This document shows, in pieces, positions 1 through 10,835 of a DNA stretch of 64,000 nt. This DNA is from Pseudomonadota bacterium (lineage in GTDB: Bacteria; Pseudomonadota; Gammaproteobacteria; Burkholderiales; JAJZUU01). Positions within the stretch are counted from its first letter, which is position 1. Each line of letters starts with the position of its first letter. Below the pieces are notes generated by a model that was not told the DNA's origin, ran no database searches, and was given only the letters and a program-made list of their open reading frames with translations. The translations under genes were made by a program, and so were the position numbers. Where the stretch lies: contig JAJZUU010000003.1 of assembly GCA_021848325.1 (NCBI GenBank), positions 26,145 through 90,144 of the forward strand, given 5' to 3'.

Positions 1-1038
1 CACCTGGTCCACGAACGGCAGGGGCTTGCCCGCATCCTTCAGCAATCCCGCCGCGGCGTCCCCCGGCTCGCCTTCACGGGGATAGACCTCGCCGTGGAAG
101 TTGGGGTTGCGCGTCAGCACCATGCGGCGATTGGGATCATTCACGGTCAGCATGTACGGACCGGTGCCGACCGGATACCAGTCCAGGGTGATGTTCTTCT
201 GCTGCAGACCGGGCTGGGAATAGAAGCGATCCGCCTCGGCCGGCATCGGCGCGAAAAAGGCCATGGCCAGCCAGTAGATGAATTGGGGATACTTGCCCCG
301 CAGCTTGATGCGGTAGGTATAGCGGTCCACCACCTCCGCCCCCGGCAGCGGATAGCGCTCCAGATCGAGATAACCCCGCCCCCCCGCCCGGGCCATCTTG
401 TCGTACGCCTGCTGCAGGGTGGCCGCATACGCGGAGAGCCCCAGGATGTGTTCGCTCATCAGCCCGAAAATCGGCGAATTCAAGCGCGGGTCCGCCAATC
501 TCTTGATCTGGTATACATAGTCGGCGGCGGTGAGTTCCCTTGTGCCTTGCTGCGAAAAGTCGGACAGGGTGTGGACCCGGTCCAGTTGGGCGCGGGACAG
601 ATGCTGATAGAGAAAATGCCCCCGCCCGTCGCGGGCAAAGGCAGGATGGGGCTGATAATATATCCCCGGCTTGATGTGTATCTCGTACACGCTATAGCTG
701 ATCCGTCCCGTCGGCGCATTATCCGGAAGCCGGCGCCATTCGCTGTCGTAATAGGTGAGCTTTGGCATCTCCCTCGCAGTGAGGGGGATCAATGTGTAGG
801 GACGCTTGAGAAAATGGTACTGCAACGGGGGCTCATAAATCTGCCCGGTAAACGGCACCTCGTTGGCGCTGTAGGAACGGGCCGGATCCAGATGCTTCGG
901 GCGCTCGCTGAATGCCGTATACAGGATATTCTTATCCTGGTCGGCGCCGGGATAAGGGTCGTTCCAGGGCGCCCCGCCACACGCTGCCAGCAGCAGCGGC
1001 AACATCAGGGCCAACAGATATCCGGCAACGGTGTTCAT
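1..1038 (-). CDS. Peptide-type ABC transporter substrate-binding lipoprotein (family 5), 3' end beyond the window
   Basis: Reading the minus strand from the ATG at 1038 gives an uninterrupted frame to the window edge (346 codons). The N-terminus is a lipoprotein signal with lipobox LLLAAC and lipidated Cys about residue 20. The mature part has SBP family 5 features: an opening like ILYTAFSERPKHLDPARSYS, the segment YEPPLQYHFLKRP, and VGTGPYMLTVNDPNRRMVL near residue 300. These proteins bind oligopeptides or similar solutes in the periplasm for a Dpp/Opp-type ABC importer. The C-terminal half and any permease genes lie outside, so substrate is unknown. The gene is divergent from fabI. The family is clear; the exact ligand is not. 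Confidence 0.88.
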   Translation of the reverse strand, partial: MNTVAGYLLALMLPLLLAACGGAPWNDPYPGADQDKNILYTAFSERPKHLDPARSYSANEVPFTGQIYEPPLQYHFLKRPYTLIPLTAREMPKLTYYDSEWRRLPDNAPTGRISYSVYEIHIKPGIYYQPHPAFARDGRGHFLYQHLSRAQLDRVHTLSDFSQQGTRELTAADYVYQIKRLADPRLNSPIFGLMSEHILGLSAYAATLQQAYDKMARAGGRGYLDLERYPLPGAEVVDRYTYRIKLRGKYPQFIYWLAMAFFAPMPAEADRFYSQPGLQQKNITLDWYPVGTGPYMLTVNDPNRRMVLTRNPNFHGEVYPREGEPGDAAAGLLKDAGKPLPFVDQV

Positions 1039-1118
1039 CGGCCCCACAGTGTAGCGTAAAGCGTGCGCGGCCGTCATCCATGACCGCTGCGGGTGGGCTG
1101 CAAGCCGGGAAATTGGGT

Positions 1119-1124
1119 TATAAT
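1119..1124 (+). promoter_or_regulatory. Candidate -10 box for fabI
   Basis: A perfect TATAAT lies 44 bases before the fabI start in the divergent gap. No good -35 hexamer is seen 16-18 bases upstream, so this is only a partial promoter match. Confidence 0.4.
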
Positions 1125-1168
1125 GCGCGGCTGGGCCACCACCTTAAACACCAGAAAAGGGAACTGCA

Positions 1169-1969
1169 ATGGGATTCTTGGCAAACAAGCGCGTCCTGAT
1201 TACGGGGTTGATCAGCAATCGTTCCATCGCCTACGGGATTGCCGCCGCCATGAAGCGTGAAGGCGCGGAACTCGCCTTCACCTACCAGAACGACAAGGTG
1301 AAGGACCGGGTGATGGAACTGGCACGGGAACTCGGCTCCGATCTCGCCTTCCCCTGCGACGTGGCCAGCGATGAACAAATCGCCCAACTGTTCCGCGACT
1401 TGGGCCGTCATTGGGATGGGCTCGACTGCATCGTCCACTCCATCGCCTTTGTGCCTAAATCCGCCCTCGCCGGAGACTACATCGACGCTGTCACCCGGGA
1501 GAATTTCCAGGTCGCCCACGACATCAGTTCCTACAGCTTCGTCGCCCTGGCCAAGGCGGGCCTGCCGATGATGGAGGGGAGAAACGCCAGCCTGCTGACC
1601 ATCTCCTATCTGGGCGCGGTGCGCGCGGTTCCCCACTACAATGTGATGGGCCTGGCCAAGGCCAGCCTGGAGGCCAATGTGCGCTACATGGCGCAAAGCC
1701 TCGGGCCCAAGGGCATCCGCGTCAATGCCGTTTCCGCCGGCCCGATCAAGACCCTGGCAGCGAGCGGCATCGCCGATTTCGGCAAGTTACTGTCTTACAA
1801 CGAGAAAAATGCCCCGCTGCGGCGCAACGTCACGATCCACGAGGTGGGCAATGTCGCCGCATTCCTGTGCAGCGATCTGGCCAGCGGCGTCACCGGAGAG
1901 ATCAGTTACGTGGACGGAGGCTTCAACACCAGCGCGCTGGGAAATGCCGACGAGGCCGGCGGCAATTGA
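1169..1969 (+). CDS. fabI: Enoyl-[acyl-carrier-protein] reductase [NADH] FabI
   Basis: Catalyses the last reduction of each fatty-acid elongation cycle (trans-2-enoyl-ACP to acyl-ACP) in the cytoplasm. The 266-aa length is that of E. coli FabI. It is an atypical SDR: N-terminal [15 protein letters not shown] nucleotide-binding segment, catalytic Tyr147 and Tyr157 with Lys164 in the [20 protein letters not shown] stretch, and the C-terminal [17 protein letters not shown] substrate loop. The ATG has AGAAAAGGGA just upstream as ribosome binding site. It stands alone, convergent with ppiD 51 bases away. Confidence 0.97.
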   Translation: MGFLANKRVLITGLISNRSIAYGIAAAMKREGAELAFTYQNDKVKDRVMELARELGSDLAFPCDVASDEQIAQLFRDLGRHWDGLDCIVHSIAFVPKSALAGDYIDAVTRENFQVAHDISSYSFVALAKAGLPMMEGRNASLLTISYLGAVRAVPHYNVMGLAKASLEANVRYMAQSLGPKGIRVNAVSAGPIKTLAASGIADFGKLLSYNEKNAPLRRNVTIHEVGNVAAFLCSDLASGVTGEISYVDGGFNTSALGNADEAGGN

Positions 1970-2020
1970 CGCGCCGGCAAGGCCGGTCCGCCATGGGCGG
2001 CAGAGCGGCCCCGGAAAGTC

Positions 2021-3922
2021 TCATTGCTCCTTGTTGGCCAACTGCCGCTTGATCTCGATCTTGGCCCCCTGCTTGAGGCTGGCCAGATAGGCGACTGCGT
2101 ACTGCTCGCCCAGCAGACGGCTGACCGCCTGTTGGTAGCCCTTCATCTTCGCCTCATCCATTGCGCCCGCCTCAACCACCCGCTCGATCTGGAACAGGGT
2201 GAAACCTCCCTGGGAATTCACCACCCCCGCATAAGCGGGAAGCTTGCGGACATCCGCCTTGAACACCTGTTCCAGCGCCTCGGGGCCAAGCCCCTGGGCC
2301 TGTTGCCTGCCCACGGTCTTGGCCTCGCCCCAGGATGGATGAACCGGTTTGCCTTGCTGCAACTGTGCGAGCAGTTCCCGGCCCTGTTTCCGCGCCAGGG
2401 CGTCGGCCTGCTCATTCTGCAGGCGCGTGGTGATGTCGGCGCTGACTTCCGCGAACGGCCTGAGGGCCTCGGCCTGATGGGCCACCACCCGGGCCGATAC
2501 CAGGATGTTGGGCGCCACTTCGATCGCCTCCGTGTTGTGTCCGTTCTTCAGGGTATCGTCGGAGAAAATGGCGTCCAGCAATTTCTTGTTATTCAGCACC
2601 GCAATCTCGCCACCCTTCCTGCTGATCCAGGGGCTGGTCTTAACGGTAAGCTTGAGGGCATCGGCGGCCGGCTTCAGACTGTCCGCCTGTTCGTACACCG
2701 TATTGCTGAAGTTGTCCGCCACCTCGGCAAATTTCCTGGCGGCCTTTTCCTTCCTGATCTGGGCGGCGATCTCGTCCTTCACCTGGGCAAAGTCTTTCAC
2801 CAGCGCCGGCTTGATCGCATTCAGCTTGATGATGTGAAAGCCGAAATCCGAGCGCACCGGGCCCCTGATCTCGCCTACGGACATCTCGAAGGCCGCGTCG
2901 GAGAACGGTTTCACCATGTCGCCCCGCCCGAAAAATCCCAGGTCGCCCCCATTCTGCGCGGAACCGGGGTCCTGGGAAAATTTCCTCGCCAGCTCCGCAA
3001 ATGCGGCCGGATGCTGGTTGACCTGGCGCAGGATTTCCTCGGCCTTCTTCTGCGCCGCGGCGACCTGTGCCGGGCTGGCATTCGGCGCCAGCGTGACAAG
3101 GATGTGCGAGGCGTCCCGCTGCTCCGGCACACGATACTGGGAAGCGTGGTCGTCGTAGTACTTCTTCAATTCCGCCTCGCTTATCTGTATCTGGGGCGCC
3201 AGCACGTCGGGCGAGAGCACCAAGTATTCCACTTGCACCCGTTCCGGGATCACGAACTGGTCGCGGTGTCCGTCGTAGTACGCCTTCACGGCGGCCGGGT
3301 CCACTTTCACCTGGCCCAGCAACTGCGCCGGAGAGACCACCGCCTCGCGGATGACCCGCTGCTCGCCGCTCAACCGGGCCACGCGCCGCACCGTGGCATG
3401 GGAGGCAAAGGCACCCTCGGTCAATGCGTCCGTTAATTGCTGGGTCAGAAGCTCCTGCCTGACCCGGGACTCGAACATGACCGGAGTCATATTCTGGCCG
3501 CGCAACAGGGCACGGTATTGCTCGTCCGAAAAGCGCCCGTCCTTCTGGAACGCCGGGATATCGGCAATAACCCGCGCCAGTTGGGCATCGGGCACCACCA
3601 GCCCGGCTTGCTTGGCGGCGCGCACCAGCAGCGCCTGGTTCACCAGATCGTCCAAGACCGCCTGCTTGAAGCGGGGGCTGTCCAGCATGCCCGGGGCCAG
3701 TGACGCCCCGAGGGTTGCCCGCAACCGGTCGCGCTGGCTGTTCAGGGCCTGGTCGAATTGCTGGACGGTGATATCCTGGCCGCCCACGCTGGCGACCACA
3801 TCCGTGCCGTTGCCGTGATGGAGATAGGAATCCACCCCCCACAGCGCGAAAGGCACGATCAACAATGCCAGGATGATTTTCGCGAACCAGCCCTGGGCGC
3901 GGTCACGGATAGCTTCTAGCAT
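2021..3922 (-). CDS. ppiD: Periplasmic folding chaperone / peptidyl-prolyl isomerase PpiD (SurA-N + PpiC)
   Basis: 633 aa, the usual PpiD size. A short cytoplasmic N-terminus is followed by one membrane segment (about residues 16-34, [15 protein letters not shown]), a SurA-like chaperone region with the [15 protein letters not shown] motif, a parvulin PpiC domain around residues 265-360 (DASHILV ... FGFHIIKLN) and a long C-terminal chaperone region. PpiD is anchored in the inner membrane and helps fold outer-membrane proteins as they leave SecYEG. It lies at the end of the lon-hup-tRNA region in the same orientation, as in many Proteobacteria. Confidence 0.95.
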   Translation of the reverse strand: MLEAIRDRAQGWFAKIILALLIVPFALWGVDSYLHHGNGTDVVASVGGQDITVQQFDQALNSQRDRLRATLGASLAPGMLDSPRFKQAVLDDLVNQALLVRAAKQAGLVVPDAQLARVIADIPAFQKDGRFSDEQYRALLRGQNMTPVMFESRVRQELLTQQLTDALTEGAFASHATVRRVARLSGEQRVIREAVVSPAQLLGQVKVDPAAVKAYYDGHRDQFVIPERVQVEYLVLSPDVLAPQIQISEAELKKYYDDHASQYRVPEQRDASHILVTLAPNASPAQVAAAQKKAEEILRQVNQHPAAFAELARKFSQDPGSAQNGGDLGFFGRGDMVKPFSDAAFEMSVGEIRGPVRSDFGFHIIKLNAIKPALVKDFAQVKDEIAAQIRKEKAARKFAEVADNFSNTVYEQADSLKPAADALKLTVKTSPWISRKGGEIAVLNNKKLLDAIFSDDTLKNGHNTEAIEVAPNILVSARVVAHQAEALRPFAEVSADITTRLQNEQADALARKQGRELLAQLQQGKPVHPSWGEAKTVGRQQAQGLGPEALEQVFKADVRKLPAYAGVVNSQGGFTLFQIERVVEAGAMDEAKMKGYQQAVSRLLGEQYAVAYLASLKQGAKIEIKRQLANKEQ

Positions 3923-4011
3923 TTTCGGTCCACCTGATCAAAGCACAAGACGAAGGGTAATGGTTAAACGGGCGCCAGTAAAGGCCAAGACGCCAAGCGG
4001 GCGGCCCCGTG

Positions 4012-4045
4012 ACAAATAGAAAAGGGCGAACTCGCGTTCGCCCTT
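4012..4045 (-). terminator. Rho-independent terminator after the tRNA-Val/tRNA-Asp pair
   Basis: Minus-strand hairpin with a perfect 9-bp stem (AAGGGCGAA / TTCGCCCTT, 4022-4030 and 4037-4045), 6-base loop, then TTCTATTTG. It starts 4 bases after the CCA end of tRNA-Asp. Confidence 0.8.
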
Positions 4046-4048
4046 GTC

Positions 4049-4125
4049 TGGCGGAGTGGACGGGACTCGAACCCGCGACCCCCGGCGTGACAGGCCGGTA
4101 TTCTAACCGACTGAACTACCACTCC
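4049..4125 (-). tRNA. tRNA-Asp (GTC)
   Basis: 77-nt cloverleaf on the minus strand beginning GGAGTGGTAGTTCAG and ending CCGCCA with CCA encoded. The anticodon loop CTGTCAC gives GTC. It is 19 bases after tRNA-Val and probably cotranscribed with it. Confidence 0.97.
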
Positions 4126-4144
4126 AAAACCGTCGGCAACCTAC

Positions 4145-4220
4145 TGGTGGGTGCTGAGGGGATCGAACCCCCGACATTCGCCTTGTAAGGGCGACGCTCT
4201 ACCAGCTGAGCTAAGCACCC
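4145..4220 (-). tRNA. tRNA-Val (TAC)
   Basis: 76-nt cloverleaf beginning GGGTGCTTAGCTCAGCTGG with encoded CCA. The anticodon loop CTTACAA gives TAC. It lies just downstream of hupB in the same orientation. Confidence 0.97.
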
Positions 4221-4291
4221 GCGATCTCTTTAAAGAAGCCAGGCGCAAGATGCCAAGCAGCAGTCTGCTCTGCCATACTGCCTAAAACGCG

Positions 4292-4564
4292 CTATTGTAC
4301 GCTATCCTTCAGTGCTTTGCCAGCACGGAACTTCGGAACTTTTGCCGCCTTGATCTTGATCGTGGCACCGGTGCGGGGATTACGGCCGTTGCGGGCTGCG
4401 CGCTTTCCGAGGTAAAACGTGCCAAACCCTACCAAGGTCACCATCTCGCCTTTCTTGAGCGCAACCTTGACCGCCCCGATAGCGCCGTCCAAAGCACGGG
4501 CCGCGGCGGCCTTGGAAATATCGGCGGATTTAGCGATTGCATCAATCAGTTCAGATTTGTTCAC
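4292..4564 (-). CDS. hupB: DNA-binding protein HU-beta
   Basis: 90 aa, the standard HU length. It starts [20 protein letters not shown] and carries the [20 protein letters not shown] beta-arm, with the DNA-intercalating Asn-Pro at the arm tip. HU is the nucleoid-associated dimer that bends DNA without sequence specificity. The lon-hupB order is conserved in Proteobacteria. A consensus-like sigma-70 promoter precedes it in the 96-bp gap after lon. Confidence 0.97.
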   Translation of the reverse strand: MNKSELIDAIAKSADISKAAAARALDGAIGAVKVALKKGEMVTLVGFGTFYLGKRAARNGRNPRTGATIKIKAAKVPKFRAGKALKDSVQ

Positions 4565-4613
4565 GTAAGTCCCCTTTCATCGGTTGTGGATACAGGAAAA
4601 ACCTGCAGTCCGC

Positions 4614-4643
4614 TTTATAACAAGCCGCAAAAGCTTGTGTCAA
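4614..4643 (-). promoter_or_regulatory. Sigma-70 promoter of hupB
   Basis: Minus-strand TTGACA (4643-4638), 18-bp spacer, TATAAA (4619-4614). Start of transcription would be about 43 bases before the hupB ATG, so hupB can be expressed apart from lon. Confidence 0.75.
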
Positions 4644-4660
4644 GCGCTTCCGCGAAAATT

Positions 4661-7078
4661 TTAATGTTTCATGAGGGGGGCCTTGGGCTTCTCTTCCACC
4701 GGCGCCGGGACCGGGGCAACTTGCCCCCGTTGTTGCTCCAATGGCTCGGGTTTGCGCTCCAAAGCAAGGTCCAGCACCTGGTCTATCCATTTGACCGGGT
4801 GTATCTCCAGCCGGTTCTTGATGTTGTCCGGGATCTCCACCAGGTCCTTGGTATTCTCCTGCGGGATCAGCACGGTCTTGATCCCTCCCCGATGGGCGGC
4901 CAGCAGCTTTTCCTTGAGCCCGCCAATCGGCAGCACTTCGCCGCGCAGCGTGATCTCACCCGTCATGGCCACGTCGGCCCGCACCGGGATGCCGGTCAGG
5001 ACCGACACCATGGCCGTGCAGATGGCAATGCCCGCACTCGGACCGTCCTTGGGCGTAGCGCCTTCCGGCAGGTGGATGTGGATGTCGTTTTTCTGATAGA
5101 AGTCCTCCGCGATGCCCAGCACCACGGAGCGGGCCCTCACCACGCTCAGCGCGGCCTGAATGGACTCCTGCATCACCTCGCCCAGCTTGCCGGTGGTGAT
5201 CATCTTGCCCTTGCCCGGGAGAAGCGCGCTTTCTATGGTCAGCAGTTCACCGCCCACCTCGGTCCACGCCAAACCGGTAACCTGCCCCACCTGGTTGTTT
5301 TTCTCCGCCATGCCGTAGCTGTAACGCTGCACGCCCAGATACTTGTCCAGGTTGCGCGCGGTGATGGACAGCCTGCGCTGTTCCTTCTTCAGCAGCAGCG
5401 ATTTCACCACCTTGCGGCAGATCTTGGCAATTTCCCGCTCCAGGCTGCGCACGCCCGCCTCCCGGGTGTAGTAACGCACGACGTCGCGAATGGCACTCTC
5501 GGAGACGGCGAGTTCTTCCTCCTTAAGTCCATGGTTTTTCATCTGCTTCGGAAGCAGGTAGCGCATGGCGATATGGATCTTTTCGTCTTCCGTATAACCC
5601 GAAAGCCGGATTACCTCCAGACGGTCCAGGAGCGGCCCGGGGATATTCATGGTATTGGCCGTAGCCACGAACATCACGTCCGACAGGTCATACTCCACTT
5701 CGACGTAATGGTCCACGAAGGTATGGTTCTGTTCCGGGTCCAGCACCTCCAGCAGCGCGGAAGACGGATCGCCGCGGAAATCCATCCCCATCTTGTCCAC
5801 TTCGTCCAACAGGAACAGGGGATTGCGCACGCCCACCTTGGACATGTTCTGCAGCACCTTGCCCGGCATGGAACCGATGTAGGTACGGCGATGCCCGCGG
5901 ATTTCCGCTTCGTCCCGCACCCCGCCCAGGGACATGCGCGCGAACTTGCGGTTGGTCGCCTTGGCGATGGATTGTCCGAGGGAGGTCTTGCCCACGCCGG
6001 GAGGGCCCACCAGGCACAGAATGGGGGCCTTCAGCTTATCCACCCGCTGCTGCACGGCCAGGTATTCGATGATGCGCTCCTTGACCCGCTCCAGGCCGTA
6101 GTGGTCCCGATCCAGAACCTCCTCGGCCACCGCCAGATCCTTGCTGATCTTGGTCTTCTTTTTCCACGGCAAGCCGGTCAGGGTCTCGATGTAGTTGCGC
6201 ACCACGGTCGCCTCTGCCGACATGGGAGACATCAGGCGCAGCTTCTTCAGTTCGGCCTCGGCCTTGGCGCGCGCCTCCTTTGGCATGTATGCACCTTTGA
6301 TCTTCTTGTCCAGTTCGTCCAGGTCGGCCCCTTCCTCCATGTCGCCCAGTTCCTTCTGGATCGCCTTCACCTGCTCGTTGAGGTAGTACTCGCGCTGGCT
6401 TTTTTCCATCTGGCGCTTGACACGGCCACGGATGCGCTTCTCCACCTGGAGAATGTCGATCTCCGTCTCCATCAGGCTCATCAGGTGCTCCAGCCGGTGG
6501 CGCACCTCCATCATCTCCAGGATTTCCTGCTTCTGCTCCAGTTTGAGGGGAAGATGGGCGGCAATGGTGTCCGCCAGACGCCCGGCCTCGTCGATGCCCG
6601 CCAGGGAGGTCAGTATCTCCGGCGGAATCTTCTTGTTGAGCTTGACGTACTGATCGAACTGGGCGATCAGCGCCCGTCTCATCGCCTCGACTTCGTGGTC
6701 CTCTTTCGCGTCGGCAGGAAGCACATTAGCGCGCGCGGCGAAATGGGTCTTCTCGTCGATAAACTCCACGACGCTGGCCCGTTGCTCGCCCTCCACCAGC
6801 ACCTTCACCGTACCGTCCGGCAGCTTCAGCATCTGCAGGATGCTGGCGACGCTGCCCATCTGGTACAGGTCTTCCGGGGACGGCTCGTCCTTGGCGGCTG
6901 ACTTCTGGGCCGCCAGGAGGATGTTTTTGCCTGTTTCCATGGCCAGTTCCAGGGCCTTGATGGATTTCGGGCGCCCGACGAACAAGGGAATGACCATGTG
7001 CGGGAATACCACCACGTCGCGCAAGGGCAGCAGCGGCAAGGTGATTTGTTCGGTTAGGGGGTCTTGAGAATAGGCCAT
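4661..7078 (-). CDS. lon: ATP-dependent protease Lon (La)
   Basis: 805 aa, full length. The N-terminal substrate-binding domain begins at [15 protein letters not shown]. The AAA+ domain carries Walker [10 protein letters not shown] (near residue 355) and Walker B FLLDEVDK. The C-terminal protease domain has the catalytic Ser in [11 protein letters not shown] and the Lys downstream in [14 protein letters not shown]. Lon degrades misfolded and regulatory proteins in the cytoplasm. Ribosome binding site AGGTGGA precedes the ATG. It follows clpP-clpX and is preceded by a sigma-32-type promoter, so heat induction is expected. Confidence 0.98.
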   Translation of the reverse strand: MAYSQDPLTEQITLPLLPLRDVVVFPHMVIPLFVGRPKSIKALELAMETGKNILLAAQKSAAKDEPSPEDLYQMGSVASILQMLKLPDGTVKVLVEGEQRASVVEFIDEKTHFAARANVLPADAKEDHEVEAMRRALIAQFDQYVKLNKKIPPEILTSLAGIDEAGRLADTIAAHLPLKLEQKQEILEMMEVRHRLEHLMSLMETEIDILQVEKRIRGRVKRQMEKSQREYYLNEQVKAIQKELGDMEEGADLDELDKKIKGAYMPKEARAKAEAELKKLRLMSPMSAEATVVRNYIETLTGLPWKKKTKISKDLAVAEEVLDRDHYGLERVKERIIEYLAVQQRVDKLKAPILCLVGPPGVGKTSLGQSIAKATNRKFARMSLGGVRDEAEIRGHRRTYIGSMPGKVLQNMSKVGVRNPLFLLDEVDKMGMDFRGDPSSALLEVLDPEQNHTFVDHYVEVEYDLSDVMFVATANTMNIPGPLLDRLEVIRLSGYTEDEKIHIAMRYLLPKQMKNHGLKEEELAVSESAIRDVVRYYTREAGVRSLEREIAKICRKVVKSLLLKKEQRRLSITARNLDKYLGVQRYSYGMAEKNNQVGQVTGLAWTEVGGELLTIESALLPGKGKMITTGKLGEVMQESIQAALSVVRARSVVLGIAEDFYQKNDIHIHLPEGATPKDGPSAGIAICTAMVSVLTGIPVRADVAMTGEITLRGEVLPIGGLKEKLLAAHRGGIKTVLIPQENTKDLVEIPDNIKNRLEIHPVKWIDQVLDLALERKPEPLEQQRGQVAPVPAPVEEKPKAPLMKH

Positions 7079-7114
7079 GTCATTCCACCTGAAATAAGAA
7101 TTATGGATTTACCT

Positions 7115-7144
7115 AGAATGGGGGACGACGGGGAACAATTCAAG
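7115..7144 (-). promoter_or_regulatory. Sigma-32 (RpoH) heat-shock promoter of lon
   Basis: On the minus strand CTTGAA (7144-7139), 15-bp spacer, CCCCATTCT (7123-7115). This matches the RpoH consensus (CTTGAA, 13-17 bases, CCCCATnT) almost perfectly. It would start transcription about 30 bases before the lon ATG. Confidence 0.8.
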
Positions 7145-7185
7145 GGGCGCCGGCGCGGGCGGGCAAGAAACCGCGCCGGCGCCCC
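7144..7185. other. Perfect 15-bp inverted repeat between clpX and lon
   Basis: Arms 7144-7158 and 7171-7185 (GGGGCGCCGGCGCGG and its exact complement) around a 12-base loop. No T-tract follows on either strand. It lies after the clpX stop and its inner edge touches the lon -35 box. It may end or stabilise the clpX transcript, or act on the lon promoter. Confidence 0.6.
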
Positions 7186-7228
7186 AACCATCGCAGGCGC
7201 CGCTACCCGCAGCCGCCGTGCTCGGATG

Positions 7229-8497
7229 TCAGGCCGATTCCGCCGCCTTGGGCTGATCGGCGTATATGAGGATGGGCTTGCCCTCCCCCTCGATCACGCC
7301 CTCGTCGATCACGACTTTGGCGACATCGGTCTGGGAGGGCAAATCGAACATGGTATCCAGCAGCGCCTGCTCCATGATGGAACGCAGTCCGCGGGCGCCG
7401 GTCTTGCGCGCCAGGGCCTTCTTGGCGATGGCGTGGAGCGCCGGTTCGCGCAGTTCCAGCTCCACGCCTTCCATGCTGAACAGCTTGACGAATTGCTTGG
7501 TAAGCGCATTCTTGGGCTCGGTCAAGATCTGCATCAGGGCCGACTCGTCCAGCTCTTCCAGCGTCGCCACCACCGGCAACCGGCCGACGAATTCCGGGAT
7601 CAGCCCGTACCTGATCAGGTCTTCCGGCTGTACGTCCCGCAGGACCGCGCCCAGGTCCTTGCGATTGTCACGGCTTTTCACCTCGGCCCCGAAACCGATG
7701 CCGCCCTTTTCCGAGCGGTTGCGGATGACCTTGTCCAGACCGCCGAAGGCGCCGCCGCAAATGAACAGGATATTGGTGGTGTCCACTTGCACGAATTCCT
7801 GGTTCGGATGCTTGCGCCCGCCTTGAGGGGGTACCGAGGCCACGGTCCCTTCGATCAGTTTCAGCAGTGCCTGCTGCACCCCCTCGCCGGACACGTCGCG
7901 GGTAATGGAAGGATTGTCCGACTTGCGTGATATCTTGTCGATTTCGTCGATGTAAACGATGCCCTGCTGCGCCTTTTCCACATCGTAGTCGCATTTCTGC
8001 AACAGCTTCTGGATGATGTTCTCGACATCCTCGCCGACATAGCCCGCTTCCGTCAGGGTAGTCGCGTCGGCGATCACGAACGGCACGTTCAGCAGTCTGG
8101 CCAGCGTCTGCGCCAACAGGGTCTTGCCGGAGCCGGTGGGGCCGATGAGCAGGATATTGCTCTTGGCCAGTTCCACTTCATCGGCGTTCTTGCCGTGCAC
8201 CCTCAGCCGCTTGTAATGGTTGTAGACCGCAACCGACAGGATCCTCTTCGCCTGTTGCTGACCAATCACGTACTGGTCGAGAATCTGGCAGATATCCTTG
8301 GGCACGGGCAACTCCGACTTGCCCGATTTGGCCGACTGATCTCCCTGTATCTCCTCCCGGATGATGTCATTGCACAATTCCACGCATTCATCGCAAATGA
8401 ACACGGAAGGGCCGGCGATGAGTTTTCTCACCTCATGCTGACTTTTGCCGCAGAAGGAGCAATAGAGCAGTTTTTCACCACCGATCTTGTCAGCCAT
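7229..8497 (-). CDS. clpX: ClpX, AAA+ unfoldase subunit of ClpXP
   Basis: 422 aa. The N-terminal zinc-binding domain is CSFCGKSQ...CDECVELC (residues about 14-42). Walker A is [11 protein letters not shown], the pore loop GYVGED, Walker [11 protein letters not shown], and the sensor-II/large domain includes [12 protein letters not shown]. The hexamer unfolds tagged proteins and feeds them to ClpP. It lies 133 bases downstream of clpP in the same direction, the usual tig-clpP-clpX-lon order. Confidence 0.98.
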   Translation of the reverse strand: MADKIGGEKLLYCSFCGKSQHEVRKLIAGPSVFICDECVELCNDIIREEIQGDQSAKSGKSELPVPKDICQILDQYVIGQQQAKRILSVAVYNHYKRLRVHGKNADEVELAKSNILLIGPTGSGKTLLAQTLARLLNVPFVIADATTLTEAGYVGEDVENIIQKLLQKCDYDVEKAQQGIVYIDEIDKISRKSDNPSITRDVSGEGVQQALLKLIEGTVASVPPQGGRKHPNQEFVQVDTTNILFICGGAFGGLDKVIRNRSEKGGIGFGAEVKSRDNRKDLGAVLRDVQPEDLIRYGLIPEFVGRLPVVATLEELDESALMQILTEPKNALTKQFVKLFSMEGVELELREPALHAIAKKALARKTGARGLRSIMEQALLDTMFDLPSQTDVAKVVIDEGVIEGEGKPILIYADQPKAAESA

Positions 8498-8630
8498 AAT
8501 GACGATTTCCTTGCTTTGCCTCTAAAACTTCACCTAAGACACGCTGCCGCGAGACTCGGAACACAGGACTTACTTGAACACGAAGTTCCAGCGGAAGTCA
8601 AGCCCAGGCTGCGCCGCGACGCTACGCAGA

Positions 8631-9257
8631 TCAGATGCCCTCGCTCCTGCTCACCAGGACTTTGTCTACCAAGCCGTACTGCACCGACTGTTCCGCACTC
8701 ATAAAGTAATCACGGTCGGTGTCTTTTTCAATGGCCTCGACCGGCTGCCCGCTGTGCATGGCCATCAACTCGTTGAGGCGCTGCCGCAAATACAGGATCT
8801 CCTTGGCGTGGATTTCGATGTCCGACGCCTGCCCCTGGAAGCCGCTAGAAGGCTGGTGAATCATGGTGCGCGAATTCGGCAGGCAATAGCGCTTGCCCTT
8901 GGCGCCGGCGGTGAGCAGGAACGCCCCCATGCTGGCCGCCTGCCCGATGCATAGCGTGCTCACGTCAGGCTTGATGAATTGCATGGTGTCGTAGATGGCC
9001 AACCCCGCGGAGACCGAGCCGCCCGGAGAATTGATATAGAGGGAAATATCCTTGTCCGGATTTTCCGACTCGAGGAACAGAAGCTGCGCCACGATCAAGT
9101 TGGCGGAAATCTCGTTCACCGGGCCCACCAGAAACACCAACCGCTCCTTCAGCAGACGCGAGTAGATGTCGTAAGCACGTTCGCCGCGCCCGCTTTGCTC
9201 CACCACCATCGGGACCAAACCCAATCCCTGCGGCTCCCCATTCCGATTTTGTGTCAC
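8631..9257 (-). CDS. clpP: ATP-dependent Clp protease proteolytic subunit
   Basis: 208 aa serine protease forming the barrel that pairs with ClpX or ClpA. The catalytic triad is visible: Ser109 in [11 protein letters not shown], His134 in [10 protein letters not shown] and Asp183 in DTDRDYFM. The ATG at 9257 directly follows the tig stop (9258), so the two are translated from one message. Confidence 0.98.
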   Translation of the reverse strand: MTQNRNGEPQGLGLVPMVVEQSGRGERAYDIYSRLLKERLVFLVGPVNEISANLIVAQLLFLESENPDKDISLYINSPGGSVSAGLAIYDTMQFIKPDVSTLCIGQAASMGAFLLTAGAKGKRYCLPNSRTMIHQPSSGFQGQASDIEIHAKEILYLRQRLNELMAMHSGQPVEAIEKDTDRDYFMSAEQSVQYGLVDKVLVSRSEGI

Positions 9258-10565
9258 TTATGCGTTCCCCATCAGTTCATCAAAGCTGGCCGACTTTTCT
9301 TCAACTTTAGCACGGTCGAGGATCCAGGCAACCACATTGTCTTCCAAGGCGAGCGACTCGAGTTCCGCCAACCGGCTCGGGTCGGAGTGATACCAGTTGA
9401 TCACTTCCTGCGGCTGATCGTAGCTTTGCGCCTGCTCTTCCACCAGGGCACGCACCTGCTCGGGCTTCGCTTCGAGGCCGTTGGCCTTGACCAGTTCGGC
9501 CAGGACAAGTCCAAGGCGCACGCGGCGCGCCGCCTGCGCCTCGAACATCCCGGGAGAGAGCGCGACGCCCTTCGGTTCCACGCCGCGCCTCACCAGGTCT
9601 TCCCGTGCCTGGTGCATCAGGCGTTCCACCTCCAGGGCGACCAGGGCTTGGGGCAACTCGACCTTGGTTACGTCCAGCAGGGCCTGCATTGCCTGTTCCT
9701 TCACCTTGGCCTGGACGCGCCTTTTCACCTCGCGTTCCAGGTTGGCGCGGATCTCGCCCCGCATTTTGTCGAGATCGCCGTCTTCCACGCCCAGGGCGCG
9801 GGCGAAGTCGCCATCCACCTCGGGCAGTTCGGCCTGCGCGACCCGGTTCAGCGTAACCGCAAAGGACACGGTTTTCCCGGCCAATTCCCCCCCATGATAA
9901 TCTTCCGGGAAGGTTAATTCAAATGTCTTGCTTTGCCCTGCCTGCATGCCCGCCAACTGGTCCTCGAAGCCCTCGAGCAGGCGGCCTTCCCCCAGCACCA
10001 CCAGATAGCCGTTGGCCTTGCCGCCGGGGAATTCCTCTCCATTCAAGGTGCCCACATAATCGATGTTCACCTGGTCCCCGGACGCAGCCGATCTTTCCAC
10101 GGGCCGGTAACGCACACGTTGCTTGCGCAGGATATCGATGGTCTTATCGACATCGGCGTCGCCCACTTGAACGACCAACCGCTCGATCGTCCGGGAGCTG
10201 ACATCGCCCACGGCGATTTCCGGATAGACCTCAAAAGTGGCGGTAAATTCGTAATGCCCCTTCTCCTCGCCGGCCAGTTGCTTGACCTCGAACCGGGGGT
10301 AGCCGACGACCCGGTAATCCTGTTCCTTCACGGCATCGGCGAAACGTCGTTGCAGGACATCCCCCACCACCTCCTGGTGCACCTGACCGCCATACTGCTG
10401 TTCGACGATTTTCATCGGTACCTTGCCCGGACGAAAACCGTGCACCTTCACCGTACGCGCCAGCCGCTTCAGGCGATTTGCCACCTCCGCCGCCACCTGC
10501 TCGTAGGGCACCGCGACGTCGAGACGACGCTCCAGGGGATTCAGATTTTCAGGGTTAGTCTGCAT
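9258..10565 (-). CDS. tig: Trigger factor (ribosome-associated chaperone and prolyl isomerase)
   Basis: 435 aa, typical length. The N-terminal ribosome-binding domain carries the signature loop GFRPGKVPMKIVEQQYG (about residues 44-60). The central FKBP-type domain (about 155-240) contains GDQVNIDYVGTLNGEEFPGG. The rest is the C-terminal chaperone domain. Trigger factor binds nascent chains at the exit tunnel. It heads the tig-clpP-clpX-lon cluster, 72 bases after tRNA-Leu in the same orientation. Confidence 0.97.
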   Translation of the reverse strand: MQTNPENLNPLERRLDVAVPYEQVAAEVANRLKRLARTVKVHGFRPGKVPMKIVEQQYGGQVHQEVVGDVLQRRFADAVKEQDYRVVGYPRFEVKQLAGEEKGHYEFTATFEVYPEIAVGDVSSRTIERLVVQVGDADVDKTIDILRKQRVRYRPVERSAASGDQVNIDYVGTLNGEEFPGGKANGYLVVLGEGRLLEGFEDQLAGMQAGQSKTFELTFPEDYHGGELAGKTVSFAVTLNRVAQAELPEVDGDFARALGVEDGDLDKMRGEIRANLEREVKRRVQAKVKEQAMQALLDVTKVELPQALVALEVERLMHQAREDLVRRGVEPKGVALSPGMFEAQAARRVRLGLVLAELVKANGLEAKPEQVRALVEEQAQSYDQPQEVINWYHSDPSRLAELESLALEDNVVAWILDRAKVEEKSASFDELMGNA

Positions 10566-10637
10566 TGCGTTTCCTCAAGACATTTATCGTTCCGGCCCGG
10601 CCGAAGGCCGCAAAACCCCATCCGGGCACGGCTTTCC

Positions 10638-10722
<85 letters not shown>

Positions 10723-10731
10723 AAACTTGTT

Positions 10732-10761
10732 AGTGTAATATAATAAGTCCCGTATTGTCAG
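10732..10761 (-). promoter_or_regulatory. Sigma-70 promoter of tRNA-Leu(TAG)
   Basis: Minus-strand CTGACA (10761-10756), 18-bp spacer, TACACT (10737-10732), nine bases before the tRNA 5' end. The spacing fits a short tRNA leader. Confidence 0.55.
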
Positions 10762-10835
10762 CTTCAGACTGCCGCCATTCAACACAACCTATTGATATAT
10801 TACCATCATTTTAAACTGGCCAGCACCCTGGTCCG

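Noticed and set aside
94..1059. Long plus-strand open frame opposite the ABC binding-protein gene
   Set aside because: It is a shadow: the minus-strand frame from 1038 to the window edge gives a clear lipoprotein signal and family 5 binding-protein motifs, while the plus frame has no recognisable domain.
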